A stretch of 64,000 nt of DNA from Monomorium pharaonis. Its lineage: Eukaryota > Arthropoda > Insecta > Hymenoptera > Formicidae. A model generated the notes under the pieces. The model was not told the origin of the DNA. It did not search any database and saw only the letters and a list, made by a program, of their open reading frames with translations. Positions 1 to 12,158 of this stretch are shown piece after piece. How positions within the stretch are numbered: the first letter of the stretch is position 1; every line of letters starts with the position of its first letter. A program made the translations under genes and the position numbers. The stretch is from positions 13,241,821-13,305,820 of the forward strand of contig NC_050475.1 in the NCBI RefSeq assembly GCF_013373865.1. The letters run 5' to 3'.

Positions 1-366
1 GCATCTTTCCGTGTGCAAATAATCGGTGCGCATTTTTTGATGTGCAAATGAGTGGTGGGCAAATAAACGATGTGCAAGTGAATGGTGTGCAAGTGAGCGG
101 TGTGCAAATGAATGGTGTGCAATTTTTACGTGTCCAAGTGAACGGTGGACATTTTTTCGAGTGCAAATATCCGGTGGTCAAATTTTACGCATAAAACTGG
201 TGTACATTTTTAATAAAATTTCTTTTGTGTCCAATTGCACAGTGTGTAAATGCACCGTGTGCAAATGCACCGTGGTCATTTGAACTGTGCGCAAGATATC
301 GTGTCCAAAAGCACCGTGTCCAAATGCACCGTGTCCATTTGAACCGTGTCCAAGTGAGTGCCACCC
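1..366. repeat. Foldback arm A: degenerate 15-bp tandem array (right arm only)
   Basis: The sequence is a run of related 15-bp units such as GTGCAAATGAACGGT, alternating with slightly different words. It contains the same internal landmark (GTGGTCAAATTTTAC, then TGTACATTTTTAATAAAATT) as the right arm of the complete element at 44604-45251, and ends with the same GTGAGTGCCACCC. It is therefore the right half of a foldback element whose left half lies outside the window. No coding function; short ORFs here come from the repeat. Confidence 0.75.
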
Positions 367-532
367 TGCTCAGTGCGCAGGCCGGGAAAGCTCTGTCTCT
401 TATCGCGAGTGGAGGGTTTATATACCCTCCACCCGGTGGTGAGGGAAGCAGAGAAGAGCGAAGGGAGCGTGCGAAGTAGGGGTAATGGCCTTACCTCCGT
501 TCTAGCGGCAGCGGGGGAACGGCTCGTTACAA
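367..532. other. GC-rich fragment, possible LTR remnant
   Basis: This short GC-richer stretch has a TATATA-like box followed by a CCACCCGGTGG palindrome and ends in CTCGTTACA, resembling the end of an LTR. It has no partner copy in the window, so an LTR origin is only a guess. Confidence 0.25.
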
Positions 533-1722
533 AATTAATAAATAAAATTAATATTAATTAAATTATTCGATCAAATAATATTAAAAACGACAAACATTTC
601 CAAATTCTTTTTTCAAAAAGTTTTGTTACAAACAATATTAGAAAACATTTACATTTGAAATTTGCATTTGATATAATTAAATATTTCATATTTAGGAAAT
701 GAAATGAACGAAATTCCGAATTATAGTATGAGAGAAAAAGGAAGTATTACTGTGAAGGAATCAACGTAAGCAAATAATAAGTAGTAATTTTTATTCTTTT
801 CAAGAAAGAGTATAAGAAGCCATTTTGGGCTTTAACACCCCCTTCTTAGTTTTACGCTCATGTAGAAATGATAAGCCGCTCCTTCTTGTTAATAGTATAT
901 GTATTAGTATATTACTGGTGCAGCAAATAATAAGTATTATTACTACAAATTACATTTTGAATAATATTTTAGAAATTCTTAGAGTAGATATTTAAAATGG
1001 CTTCTACCCATTTCAATACAAAGCTGAGCACTAATTCTAAGAGTTTCTAAAATATTATTCAAAATGTAATTTGTAGTAATAATATTTATTATTTGCTTAC
1101 GTAGACTCCTTCACAGTATTACTTTCTTTTCCTCTCATATAATTCGGAATTTTGTTCATTTCTTTTCCTAAATATAAAATATTTATTTACACCAAATGCG
1201 AATTTCAAATGTAAATATTTTCTAATATTGTTTGTGACAGAACTTTTGAAAAGAAGTTTTGGAAATGTTTGACTAATGTTTTTAACATTATATGATTGAA
1301 TAATTTAATTAATATTGATTTTATTTATTAATTTATTTATACATAAAACGTATTTCAGAAACATATTTTTTATTGATATTAATAATGTTTTATCGAATTT
1401 GCAACTGATATTACTTTTTGTCAATTAAATTAGACTTGATTTAAGAATACAGCAATAGATGTTAATAGAGATTTCATAGATTTATACGGTGCTATAGTCA
1501 TTCGGTACCATGCCGTTTAGCGATACTCAAAGTGCCCGGCCGGCCGCTTAGTTGCGCCGCGCCTAACAGCGTGAGCTTCACGGCCTGTGGTTGGAACATT
1601 TCAAGTGCGCACCATTTGAAAACTATTAAACTCCTCAAAATTTTACTATTGACATTTCGACTCAGTTTTTCATGAAGAATACGTACATGCCGGCTCCTCC
1701 GGTTAATCTGGAATACCCTGTA
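533..1722. mobile_element. Mariner-derived non-autonomous palindromic repeat, copy 1
   Basis: About 400 bp (533-960) reappears in inverted orientation at 1020-1335, forming a large imperfect palindrome. The downstream part (1340-1720) matches 28370-28750. A short antisense stretch around 990-1035 resembles the C-terminal end of a Tc1/mariner transposase, and the same sequence occurs at 28140-28200. The right side ends in a mariner-like CTGGAATACCCTGTATAC. It looks like a deletion derivative of a mariner family; no open transposase remains. Confidence 0.6.
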
Positions 1723-1875
1723 TACATATATTTTATTATTCTTATATTCTATTTTCTATTCTATTATTTATCTTATCTAATCTAGGTTATATTATAATTA
1801 CACGTTGTGTTATATATTCATGATATAAATTTATTGAATTTTATTTACAATGCATAAAATGTTTATGAATCCGGG

Positions 1876-2640
1876 CTACATTCTTAGATCATACATAATT
1901 CTGTTTCTTTTAATGTTGCCTAATTCTGCCTCTGCTCTTATTACATCAGGTACAGCGTTTTCTTCTGGATATATTACAACTGGAAACTCGTCATTTCTTA
2001 GCATATAGATATTATGTAAAACACAACAAGCTAATATGACTTGCTGTATCTTTTTTACATCAGTGAAGGATAAACAATCTAATAGAATACGGAACCGCAC
2101 TTTTAGTAATCCGAAAGCTCGCTCTGTGGCCATCCTAGTTGAGGACAAACAAATATTATAATTTGTTTGAAATATTGTGAGATGACCATTATCTCTAAAT
2201 GGAACCATCACATGCGGATGAATTGGATATGCAGTATCTGTTACAATATGAGTGTCAAACGGAAAATATTCATTTGGAACCTCAATGTAATGAGCAAGGG
2301 CAGAATTTGTAAAAACTCATGTACCGAGTCGACATGTCCTGCGTAACAATGAGTAAATACACATTTTTTGTTACACACAGCTTGCAAGTGAATTGCATGA
2401 AATTGTTTTCTGCATATATACGAAGCAGCATCTTCCTTTGGAGCTCTGATTTTGTGATGTACGAATCATCAAGAACTCCAATTACATTTGGAAAATTTTT
2501 TACTTTCAAAAATTCGTCAATTGTGCATCTTAATGTTTCATCTTTTGGCCATTGAATAAATCTTGGTGCGAGACAATGTAAAGCAGAGCTGTCATTTACT
2601 TGCACATTTCGGGCCGATTTTGTTGTCACCGCTCACTGTC
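1876..2640 (-). pseudogene. PIF/Harbinger transposase remnant (DDE_Tnp_4 type)
   Basis: Two minus-strand frames (2282-2629 and 1876-2211) are successive parts of one Harbinger (HARBI1-like) transposase. The first has the IGVLDDSYI segment carrying the first catalytic Asp of this family. The second has TERAFGLLKVRFR with the catalytic Glu, then ACCVLHNI, a classic C-terminal block. The middle, which should hold the HDS motif around the second Asp, is displaced by a frameshift near 2210-2330. The N-terminal HTH portion is absent. The product would have been a nuclear cut-and-paste transposase; it is now inactive. Confidence 0.85.
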
Positions 2641-3005
2641 CTCTCACCGCGCATCGACCCGCAAGATGCCTATAAACACAACGCGAGAGACTTTGTCTCA
2701 GGAGCGTCACGCGTACTATACGTATGAGAGAATTGAATCCCCCTAAGTAACAATTAGAATACATTTTTTTATAAATAATTGTAGATTAATTATAAAAAAT
2801 CTATATTATTGATAATAGTATTTTAGGTATATAATTACTCTTTTTATATCTTTTAATAGCTTTGTTATAATCTAATATTTTATTTACAATTCTTACCTTG
2901 TGTATATTATATTTACAATATCTATAAATCTTATTTTATAAAATTTATTTTTTTAAATACAATTGATGTAGAAATATGTATTATATAATTATTGCATAAT
3001 TGTAA
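2641..3005. other. AT-rich spacer with no recognisable gene
   Basis: The first 100 bp are GC-richer flank of the Harbinger remnant; the rest is AT-rich. I see no coding potential, RNA gene or matching repeat. Confidence 0.5.
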
Positions 3006-4100
3006 TTAAAACAATAGTTTCCACGTCACCCATGAGGTACTATTGCTGACGCGTTTTTTTAAAAGTGGTTTCCCCAATAGGCCTACTCCACTGAAGAGAA
3101 GAATAATGTAAAAAAATAAAAGAGCGGAAATTAAAGAAACAATAAAAAAATTAATTTGATTTTCTAGGCCGTTTACATGATTGTACAAGAGAGGGAATAT
3201 CTATTGAAATATTTGAAGAAGTAATTCGCATTAATGAAGTTAATGATGTATCAGTCAAGGAAGAACGTTTATCAGTTTTTATGTTCTTCATTTTTGAAAA
3301 TGAACATTCACATAGATATGTGGATCCAAACATAGAAAAAATTCGGAGACTAAGATCCTTTAGATTAGAATAATTTGACACATTTAAAATTTTGAAAAAT
3401 TCCACTCCCTTTTTCGGACGCGTTTTGAGCGTAAGGTCATTTTGCAAGTCGCAAAGATCTTCTTGAAACTGTAAATCTTGTTGTTCAATTTCCGCAGTCA
3501 GAGGATTTTCAAAGAGAGTTAAATCCTTTCTGAGAGTTTCAAAATCACTAAAACGCATATTAAATTGATTGATTAATGAATCTATTAAATAAATATACTT
3601 TTTAAAATTACAATTTACGCCGTATTCTTGGAAAAGAATCTGGCAGGAGAGACTATCTTTTTTCAAGTGATTTTTTAGTAAAAGTAATTTACGACGAAAA
3701 AAATCAATATTAGACTAATTGAGATATTGCCTGGTTGGGCTTTTGCAACTTTAGATTTAAAATGTTTAAATAATTTATCAAATCTGTCATTAAAGCGAGT
3801 TCACAAAGAATCTCTGTATCTTCAAAGAGAGATTTAATATCATTATCTTTTGCAATAGAAATTTTTTGCAAAAAAAGAAAGATCTCTTTTCTTAACGCGA
3901 AGAATTTTTCTAAACATTTCGCGGCACTGAGCCATCGTACTTCGCAGTATAGTGGAACATCTGTATAAATTGCATCATGTTCTTCGAGAAAATTTTGAAA
4001 TTTCCGATGTGAAAGAAATTTGTGACCGCCTTTTATCAAATTGATAATTTTGGTAACAGTTTTCATGGCGGTACACAATTTTATATCTTTCTCGCACAAT
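3006..4100 (-). pseudogene. hAT-superfamily transposase remnant (GTF2IRD2/Charlie-like)
   Basis: Two minus-strand frames (3710-4099, then 3151-3666) encode consecutive segments of a hAT transposase. The upstream frame has the CEVRWLSAAKCLEKFFALR segment that follows the RNase H-like core in GTF2IRD2/SCAND3-type hATs. The downstream frame has CSFSKMKNIKTDKRSSLTD, the C-terminal dimerisation region. A frameshift separates the two, and the N-terminal BED and catalytic parts are missing. Following sequence (about 3040-3090) shares GTGGTTTCCCCAATAGGCC with 10547-10569, so a second repeat abuts it. Confidence 0.8.
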
Positions 4101-4304
4101 GCTTCTTGATGGATAATGCAATGAATAATTCACCGTTATTCTCTACTACACGCTCTCCACGATTGACCACCTTCTAACCCTCCTCCAGGCTCCTATTTCC
4201 TCATCTCACTTCAGAGCATCACTAACACACTTCCTCACTCTACAGCGCCACTTTCTATTCTCCAATATTGTTTTTATATTAAAATATAATTTTTTCTTGT
4301 AATG

Positions 4305-4320
4305 ATGTTTTTACACTGTG

Positions 4321-4368
<48 letters not shown>

Positions 4369-4530
4369 TGTGTGTAAAGCATTCTCTGCACCACATAGGT
4401 TTGCGACTGTGCGCATTTGGTCTGTGCGCATTTGGTCCGTGCGCATTTGGTCTATGCGCATTTGGTCTGTGTCCGTTTCATTCAGACTGCTGTGTCCGTT
4501 TATTACTGTGCGCATCTGGGACTCACTCGG
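4305..4530. repeat. Half foldback element (TG tract, anchor word, 15-bp array)
   Basis: The order is a TG/CGTG microsatellite (about 4316-4374), then an inverted copy of the anchor (CACATAGGTTTGCGAC), then 15-bp units like GTGCGCATTTGGTCT, ending at GCATCTGGGACTCACTCGG. This equals the right half of the complete element at 11764-12471. It abuts the Gypsy LTR directly. Confidence 0.75.
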
Positions 4531-5231
4531 TGCCCCGCGGTGAAGAATTCGGAGTCGGTAGGCGCGGGAATTAGCGCGGTACGGCGGGCGGTATTTTCAC
4601 CGTGCTGGTAGTTCAGTGTGGCGGGGTTCGCACGGTGCAGTGGGCAGTCGCGAGTTTTAAACTCGGATAAGGCGATGATCCATGGATAGGATACGGATCT
4701 AGATCCGAGAACGCTCGGGAGAGACCAAGAACACTTGACCCCTTTGGCCTAGACCGTTTTTGCCAGGAACGGAGCGGGTCAGTGACCGAGAGATCTCGGC
4801 AAAGGCAGAGAACTCTCTACCCTTAATGCACTGGCCCCAGGAGCAGGAGAAGATGCGAACAGAGCCGGAGAACGCTCGGCTAAAGCGGAGAACTCTCCAC
4901 TCTAATCTCTGGTCGCGGTTTAGGAAGCTTCTGTCTTGTCGTGTCTTGGCGAGATCGTTTCAAGAGAAGAAGTGAAGCTGCCTCCACCGGGATGGCCTTT
5001 TATACCCGTCCGGGTGTAGGGTCGGTGACTCTCGGGAGTCTTCAGCCTCTTCCGTACTCGATCCCCGACGGTCGGGAGATCGGTGGGGAATTGCGCGACT
5101 TGCGGAGGTGATTTTCGCCTCGACGCGGTGTGATGTTTTTATGACAGGCCGATGCCCCGTATCGTGACCCGGCAGATATTCGGCCGGGTCGTACGCGGTC
5201 GCTGGTCGCCGACGGGCGGGGGTTTGTTACA
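4531..5231 (-). repeat. Ty3/Gypsy 3' LTR
   Basis: On the plus strand the segment begins TGCCCC and ends GTTACA, so on the minus strand it runs TGTAAC to GGGGCA, the usual LTR ends. A C-rich tract directly to its right (5232-5248) is a good polypurine tract on the minus strand. Its left end coincides with the end of the 15-bp array. No second LTR copy exists at the other end, so the element is 5'-truncated. Confidence 0.65.
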
Positions 5232-7240
5232 TCACCCCCCCCCCCGCTAAAGCTGCGCCTGAATTTGAGGCGCTTATCTCCCCTGCGTCGGGGAATAGAA
5301 TTTTTTTCGGCATGAACGAAGGCGACCGAGTCTGTCGAAACGTAGATGCCATCGCCTGTTTCCTAGTCGGGCCTTGTATTCCGGCTGACATGCACGGCGA
5401 AATGCGGGACGGTGATACCGGACTCGACGGTCACGGTGATCGGCGGTGGAGGTGCCGGGCCGTATATCTGGAGTGGTTCCAAGGTTGGCCGTTGTCCCGC
5501 TCTTGGTAGTTGTGGCCTGGCTGTCGGTGGTGGACGCTGTGACCTAACAGGCGGTGATTGGAGCATCCAGGCGTTCCGTTCTTGGTTGCGGCGGTCTGAC
5601 GGCTGGATCAGTCGTCCTTGGCGATAGCCCACCATGGCTACCCGCGTTGTTGGTCGTGCGCCGGAAGTGGTGTTGCGGGCGCGTCCGGGCGAACCCCAGG
5701 TTAACCGGATCTTTTCCGGGTCACCCAAAATTTCGTTGATGACAGCGATAATATCTGCCTCCATGGCTGTCAGCGAAATGATGTGCTGCTACCGGTTGAT
5801 CGGAGCTCGAGAGTTCCTGCCCCTCCTAGGTGATCTGTTTGACCTCGGAGCTCTCCGCCGCTAGTCCCCGGTGTTGTTGTTTTTGTTTTCTCTTGGATGG
5901 TCGTTGTTTGCCGGCTTCAGTTCCTGTACGTGGATATGCCGATGCCATTTCCCCCCTCGGCTGCGCAAGTCGACAATAACGGGGGAGATAATCCGTCGAA
6001 CCTCAAGTGGCCCGATGAATTTCGGCGCGAGTTTTGCGTTAAACGCGTTCGCGCTTTTGAAGAGTGAGTGGTCACGCTTTCATATCCACTCTCCGACTTT
6101 TGGCTTCCAGTCTCGACGGCGCAGGTTATAATGACGTTCTTGTCGCTGGAAGGCGCGCGCATTCTGGATTCTTACTAACTCGTACGCGTCGTCTAGTTGA
6201 CGCTGTAACGCGTGCGGTTGTCGGCGCTCGGTTTCGGGAAGTTCGGTTGGTTGGCGGAGCTCGCGTCCGTACGTAAGGAACACGGGCGTGTATCCGGTCG
6301 TGTTTCGCGGTGTTGTATGCAAACTGAAATTGTTGTATGCAAGCTGACATGTTTGTCCCAAGCGCGATGATTCCGGCGGACGTATTGCGCGATCATTATT
6401 TTAACGCGGTTTGTTCTCTCGACCGGGTTACAATGCGGCGCGTATGCCGGAGTGAGTCTGTAGCGGATCCCGTTTTCCGTGAGCAGCCGCTCGAGCTGTG
6501 ACGATCGCAGTTGCGTCCATCGTCCGACAGAACTTCCTCGGATCACCCATGCCGGAGAATTATTGCTTCGGTGATTTTTTTGGTGACATTACCGGCGGAC
6601 GCGCGACGGAGTAGGCAAATTTCCAGCCATTTGGTAAAACGGTCTTGCATGGTTAGTACCCAGCGGTGACCCCGTGTGGTACGTGGCAAAGATCCACGGC
6701 GACCTGCTGCTACGGCCTTGTCATCGCCGTCGGATGGAGTAGCCCGGCCGGTCGAATTTGTGCGGGCTTATGTACCATACATTCCAGGCATCGGCGAACA
6801 TACTGGGCGATTTCTCCGAACATGCCCGGCCAATAATAATACTCCGCGATGCGGGCGATCGTTTTGGCGATCCCGAGATGTCCCGCGGTCGGCTGGTCGT
6901 GGTACCGGCGTAACAGTTCTTTGCGGTTTTCTAAGGGCACGCATTCCTTCCATTGATTTTCCGGGGAAGTTTCTACGAAATCTAACGTGTGGAGGACGTG
7001 CCTCCGGAGTCGATCGACCTCTCTCTATACGGAAATCTGGGGCGACCTGAGGTGTCTGTCTCGCTAGTCGACACATGGGACGGTACCACGGACATTTCGG
7101 CGGGGCGGCGGCGTATGCGGCGCACGGGCGGGACAGCTCATCAGCGACGCGGTTCAACGAGCCTTTTCGATACTGCACCTCGAAATCGTACTGCTGCAGT
7201 TCGAAGGCCCACCGCCCCAGCCGACCGGTTGGCGAATCGA
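5232..7240 (-). pseudogene. Ty3/Gypsy integrase region (broken)
   Basis: Minus-strand fragments in several frames line up as a Gypsy integrase. The H2C2 zinc-binding segment (HDQPTAGHLG...CLEC) lies near 6710-6940. The core follows near 6193-6546, with NPVERTNR carrying the catalytic Glu. The segment GYTPVFLTYGRELRQP, typical of the core's C-terminal side, follows at 6080-6361. A proline-rich ORF (5363-5764) lies between this and the polypurine tract and may be the C-terminal tail. Frameshifts interrupt every domain, so it cannot make an active integrase. Confidence 0.8.
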
Positions 7241-8795
7241 ATTTTCTTAGCCATTGGAGTGATCTGTGATAACCTTAAAGCGGTACCCCTCGAGGTAACA
7301 TCGCATCCGCCGTATGCCCCACACGACCGTGAGACATTCAAGCTTGGTGGCATTATAGTTGCGTTTTGCGTTATTCAAGGTGCGGCTCGCGTAGGCGATT
7401 ACTCGCTCTCCTTCGGGGAAGTTTTGCGTCAAGACTGCGCCGAGTCCGATCGTCCTTGCGTCGGTTTATAGTACGAATTGTCGTGAAAAATCCGGGCAGG
7501 CTAGTACGGGCGCGGTAGTTAGCGTGCGTTTTAAGGCGTCGAATGCGGCTTGTTGTTTGTCACCCGAGGGTCAGCGGGCATTTTTCCGTATCAGACCGGT
7601 GAGCGGAGCGGCGATAGACGCGAAGTCTCGTATGAAGCGACGGTACCAAGATGCAACCCCGAGGAACTGTCGTACTTGACGGACGCTCCTCGAGGTCTTC
7701 CACTGAGCTATTGCTTCGATCTTCTCCGGATCGGTCCGGATGCCGTCGCGGTCTACGACGTGTCCTAGGTAAGTCAGTCGGTTGACGCAGAACTTGCATT
7801 TGTCGTTATTGAGTCGGAGGCGGGCACCGCGGAGTCGCCGGAAGATTTCGCGTAATGTCTCGAGGTGATCAGAGAATGTTTTGTTAACGACGATGATAAT
7901 CGTCGAGGTATACGAATACTCGGAGCTCGAGTTCGGGGCCCAGTATGGTATCGAGCAAGCGTTGGAAGGTTGCCGGTGCGGAATGCAATCCAAATGGCAT
8001 TACGCGGAACTGCAAGCTTTTTCCCGGGACGGTAAACGCGGTGATCGCTCGACTGGCGGGATCAAGCGGTACCTGGCAATACCCGCTTTTGAGGTCTAAA
8101 GTAGTGAGGTACCTCGCCCCTCGTAGCTTGTCGAGTGTCGCGGTGATCTGCGGGAGCGGGTATGCGTCGAGCTCGGTGACCTTGTTGACGCGATGGAAGT
8201 CGACGCAGAATCGCGGTTTTTCATCATTCTTTCTGACTATCACAATCGGGGAGCTCCATGCGCTGCGGGATGGCTCGATCACCCCTTCACGGAGCATTTC
8301 CTCGACTTTGGAGTTTATAACTGACTGCATTGCTGGGTTGTGAGGCCGGTACCTCTGTTTAATCGGAGGGTGCCCGTTTTTTTACACGAATGGTGTGTTG
8401 GATTAAGTCGGTGGGTTCTTGCACGTTTTCAAACAACGGTAGTTTAGTTTTTAAAAAAAATTTTGACTGGTCGGTTTCGTTTGGCGTGAGGCTGGTGGAG
8501 TTCGCGGTGGGTGTCCCGGGCTGCTTACGGCGGCGCGTCGGATAGGCGGTGGTGGTATGGCCTCCCGTAGTCGGGCCCAAAAATCGACCCCGATTAATAT
8601 GTCCGCGTCGAGATTTGACATGATTTGTAGATCATGCCAAATGACCCGCCGTGTTAATCGGCAGGGTCATGTACCCGGTAATTGCGGTGCTTGTTTAGTT
8701 GGCAAGGTGGACCTGGCCGGTGGCGGGTTTTATATTCAGTCCGACGGTCTGTAGTACGGCGGCGATGTAGGGACTCACAAAGGAGTCTTCCGACT
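7241..8795 (-). pseudogene. Ty3/Gypsy protease, reverse transcriptase and RNase H region (broken)
   Basis: Reading leftward from 8795: a truncated retropepsin (SFVSPYIAAVLQ, then ADILIGVDF), the RT N-terminal half (7884-8330: DAYPLPQI, LDLKSGYCQVPLD, VMPFGLHSAPATFQRLLD), catalytic VYLDD, a frameshift, the RT connection (7571-7993: YLGHVVDRDGI, WYRRFIRDFA), and RNase H (7247-7432: YASRTLNNAKRNYNATKLE). This order is that of Ty3/Gypsy pol. The protease is cut at its start by the foldback array at 8796, so the catalytic DTG region, gag and the 5' LTR are missing. Confidence 0.9.
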
Positions 8796-8932
8796 GAGTG
8801 AGTCCCAGTAAGATGCGCACAGTAATAAACGGACACAGTAGGCTGAATGAAACGGACACAGACCAAATGCGCACAGACCAAATGCGCACGGACCAGATGC
8901 ACACGGACCAAATGCGCACTTTCGCTTGGCTG
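8796..8932. repeat. Foldback arm, left half, inverted relative to 4390-4530
   Basis: The array starts GAGTGAGTCCCAGTAAGATGC and continues in 15-bp units such as GGACCAAATGCGCAC. It is the inverted counterpart of the 4390-4530 array and matches the left arm at 11764-11990. It stops at about 8932 without CA tract or anchor, so it is truncated. Confidence 0.75.
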
Positions 8933-9180
8933 AAACATGTATAGTCTTCTTCCTCTTACAAAATTATTGTAGAAATAATTTGAACTTTTAATTTTTTGTT
9001 AAAGTTTTTTCCTATTCTCAAAAACTCTTAAAAATACTTAGAAATATTTAAAAATTTTTTTAATTAATCGGAATTTTTTATTTTAAAAATTTTTCTAACA
9101 AACGTTTCAATTCTTATAAAAAATCGATACATTTATCAAAAATCCTAAAAAAAAAATCTAAAAAATCTGACAAAAAGTGG
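8933..9180. other. AT-rich spacer
   Basis: Runs of A and T with no recognisable gene, TIR or repeat partner. Confidence 0.4.
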
Positions 9181-9395
9181 TCATTGTTTGCTATTCCTGA
9201 AGATGTTCTGAGGAAATCCTATGGTATTCTTAGGACGTCCGGTAGACTGTCCTCAGGATGTCCTGAGGACTAAAAAGTGGCGCCCGTTTGTTATTTCTTA
9301 GGATGTCCTGAAGACGTCCCGGGATAAAATCAGGACGTCTTCAGGATATCCACCCTTCAGGAAGTCCGTTCTGGACGTCCTGAGGACGTCCGTGT
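9181..9395. repeat. Array of GGACGTCC / CCTGAGGAC dyad words
   Basis: Palindromic words (GTCCTGAGGACGTCC and variants such as GATGTCCTGAAGACGTCC) recur about every 15-30 bp across the segment, giving strong inverted-repeat potential. It ends directly against a Harbinger fragment. Analogous but different dyad arrays occur at 20577-21070 and 63718-63862. Confidence 0.6.
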
Positions 9396-9624
9396 GCTAT
9401 CTAGGAATGAACTCAACTACAGATTTGTTCCTGTTATGGTTGCTGCTTGCTGCACATTACACAATATCTTAGAAACTAAAAAAGATCCATTTTTAAATGC
9501 TTGGAAAGAATATGTAATAGAAACTGAAAATGCTTTTCCTCAACCGGAAAACTTATCATGCGGAATATACAACCCTGGTGAAAATGTAAAATCGGAGCGT
9601 AAGTCGAATGTAAAGGGAGAGTAA
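9396..9624 (+). pseudogene. PIF/Harbinger transposase C-terminal fragment
   Basis: The frame contains FVPVMVAACCTLHNILETKK, the block just after the catalytic Glu in Harbinger transposases. It then reads into CCTGGTGAAAATGTAAAATCGGAGCGTAAG-like DNA that also occurs at 14696 and 11742, probably the terminal region of the same family. The N-terminal counterpart in this window is the minus-strand fragment at 14130-14640. Confidence 0.7.
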
Positions 9625-9746
9625 AAGCGTAAGTCAAATGTAAAGGGAGAGTAATAGAAGCGTTAACAAACCTTCTACAAAGCGTAAATTGAAACAATGT
9701 AATGTAAAAGAAGCGTAAAATATATTTATATTTTAATATACATATA

Positions 9747-11606
9747 TAGGGTGTCGTAAAAAACTTTATACAAACGTGATGAGCAGGTAGAGCGCATTAA
9801 ACCGAATAGAAAAGTACTTGACTGTTTTTCAAATTTCGTAATAGTTAACGAGTCATTAATTTGTAAAATTTGCTGTATTAGCCCGGCTTACCGATGAATG
9901 CAAGCGCACCGGGCATCGGGCGAGCGCGAGGCAAGACGGGGCCGTCCCCCCAGCGCTTGAGCCTTGAGATGGCTAGGCAGGCGGAGGGAGTTTATAACAA
10001 ACAGCAATGGCTACGCACGAGCGACGCGTAACGCTGGATTTTTTCTTTGAGTTTCGATAGTTCCTCGCTTTTTTTAATAAAAATAAAATTTTCTAACAAT
10101 AAAAAGATATGTGTACGTGTATGTACATACATATGTACAAAAAAATATCAATTTTGATGCTTAAAGAAGTGATTACTAAATTAATCTTTTTCATTTAACA
10201 AATAACGATTATTTTTAATAAAGAATATTTTCTTGATGATAGTCTTAAACGTAAACTGTCATCATAAATTTTAGACGAAGCTGTTAATATGTGCTCAACA
10301 GATTATTCTTTTCAATCATTAAAAAAATAATCGTTTGAAAGAACAAAATTAAAATTGAATAATTGATTTTCTTAACACTAAAATAATATTTTTCTACGTG
10401 TGCGTGTATAGCAATCGGTATGAATAACAACAGCGATATACAATCGCGAGTAAAAGAATAATCATTTTCTTCTTTTGTGACAAGAAAATGATAGAACGCT
10501 ATCATTTCCTCACCACCTTGCGGTAGATAGCATGGCGCGTTTTTTTTAAGTGGTTTCCCCAATAGGCCTAATCCATTCTCCATTTTTCCATTTTTCCATT
10601 TTTTAATGCAACAGTTGTTCAAAGTGGCCACCTCGTTGTTGAACGCATTGTTCAGCCCTCCGAACAACATTGCTCGTCGCACGATCTACCATTTTCGGCG
10701 TGATAGTATTGAAAACCGCTATAATATAATAATAGCTTCGCGTACTTCATTTTCTGTACCATCACGCCGGTTCTCAATTAAACTTTTAATATGACCCCAT
10801 ACAAAAAAATCTAATACGTTGAGGTCTGGCGACCGTGCCGGCCACTGAATAGGACCTCCACGACCCATCCATCTTTCCGGAAAGGATGCATTTAGCACTC
10901 GTCGTGCTTCATGGGAAAAATGCGCAGGAGCTCCATCTTGTTGGTATATCAATTCTGCTCGTTCGTCGAGAGGAATATTCTCGAAGAGCAGTGGCAATTG
11001 ATTTTCAAAAAAATCTGTGTATATTTCCCCATTGAGTCGTGAAGGTAAAAAATATGGGCCAATCTGGAAATCGCCGTTTTCAAAAACGTTTAAAGAAAAT
11101 CACAAAAAGGAAATTATTACTGAATGCACATGACTATTCATCATTCTGTTCGCGATTACTCCTGCCCATACATGTATCGCCCAGCGGTACTGAAAGGCAC
11201 ACTGACGTATGGCGTAAGGATTTTCTTGTTCCCACAATACGAAATTGCGGGAATTAAAAATGTCCATTTGTGAGGGGAGTGAAAATAGCTTCATCAGTCC
11301 AAAGAATTCGCTTGATAAATCGCAAATTCCGCCGATACTGTGCGAGAAGCCCTGTGTGTATTTTGTCAATTGTTAATATGATATAAAAACTTCGCGTACG
11401 AAAAACAAATGAGTAAAATATCTTCACAAAAATAAATTTGTGGTTCTCGATCTCTTGCAAGAAGTTGTTGGAGTTGTTGGAAATGAAACGGTAATCTGTT
11501 CCGTCGCAAGGTACGATGATTTGAAAAACAGTCAAGTACCTTTCTGTTCGGTTTAATGCGCTCTACCTGCTCATCACGATTGTATAAAGTTTTTTACGAC
11601 ATCCTG
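9747..11606 (-). mobile_element. Tc1/mariner-superfamily element with both TIRs, inactive
   Basis: The element is bounded by inverted repeats of about 90 bp (left GGGTGTCGTAAAAAACTTTA, right end complementary with a few changes) and flanked by TA on both sides (9745-9746 and 11607-11608). It is about 1.86 kb, longer than a standard 1.3-kb mariner. The extra length is at 9900-10560, where the 3' side has AT-rich and GC-rich sequence without transposase homology. The transposase lies on the minus strand and is frameshifted. Confidence 0.85.
10600..11535 (-). pseudogene. Tc1/mariner transposase pseudogene
   Basis: Minus-strand frames in order: ILWTDEAIFT (first catalytic Asp, near 11290), then NSRNFVLWEQENPYAIRQ and QYRWAIHVWAGVIANRM, then IYQQDGAPAHFS (second Asp), then WPARSPDLNVLDFFVWGHIK (third Asp). 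Thirty-six residues separate the second and third Asp, more than the 34 of classical mariner. A C-terminal GGHFE-like end is recognisable near 10620. At least two frameshifts make it non-functional. The enzyme would cut at TIRs and insert at TA. Confidence 0.85.
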
Positions 11607-11763
11607 TATATGTATATTAAAATATAAATATATTTTTTTTACAATAAAACGTGTTAGTTTATTGTATTTAGTTAGTTAATTGGAGTTCTGCAACATGATC
11701 ACGCAACGCATTGCGAATTTGATTTGCATTAAAATCGTTCCCTGGTGAAAATGTAAAATCGGA

Positions 11764-12066
11764 GAGAGCGTCCCAGATGCGCACAGTAATAAACGAACAC
11801 AGCAGGCTAAGTGAAACGGACACAGTAATAAACGGACACAGACCAAACGGATATAGTAACAAACGGACACAGACCAAATGCGCACAGAACGAAACGGACA
11901 CAGACCAAATGCACACGGACCAAATGCGCACACTGCACATGCGCACACTGCACGTGCGCACGGACCAAATGCAATCCATGTACTTTGCAAGAGTAAAGTC
12001 CACATAAGTTAGCGACTTGGACGGGGTGGGTGCGGGAGGGGAGCCGAAGGCCTCCCCTTGCACCCA

Positions 12067-12158
<92 letters not shown>

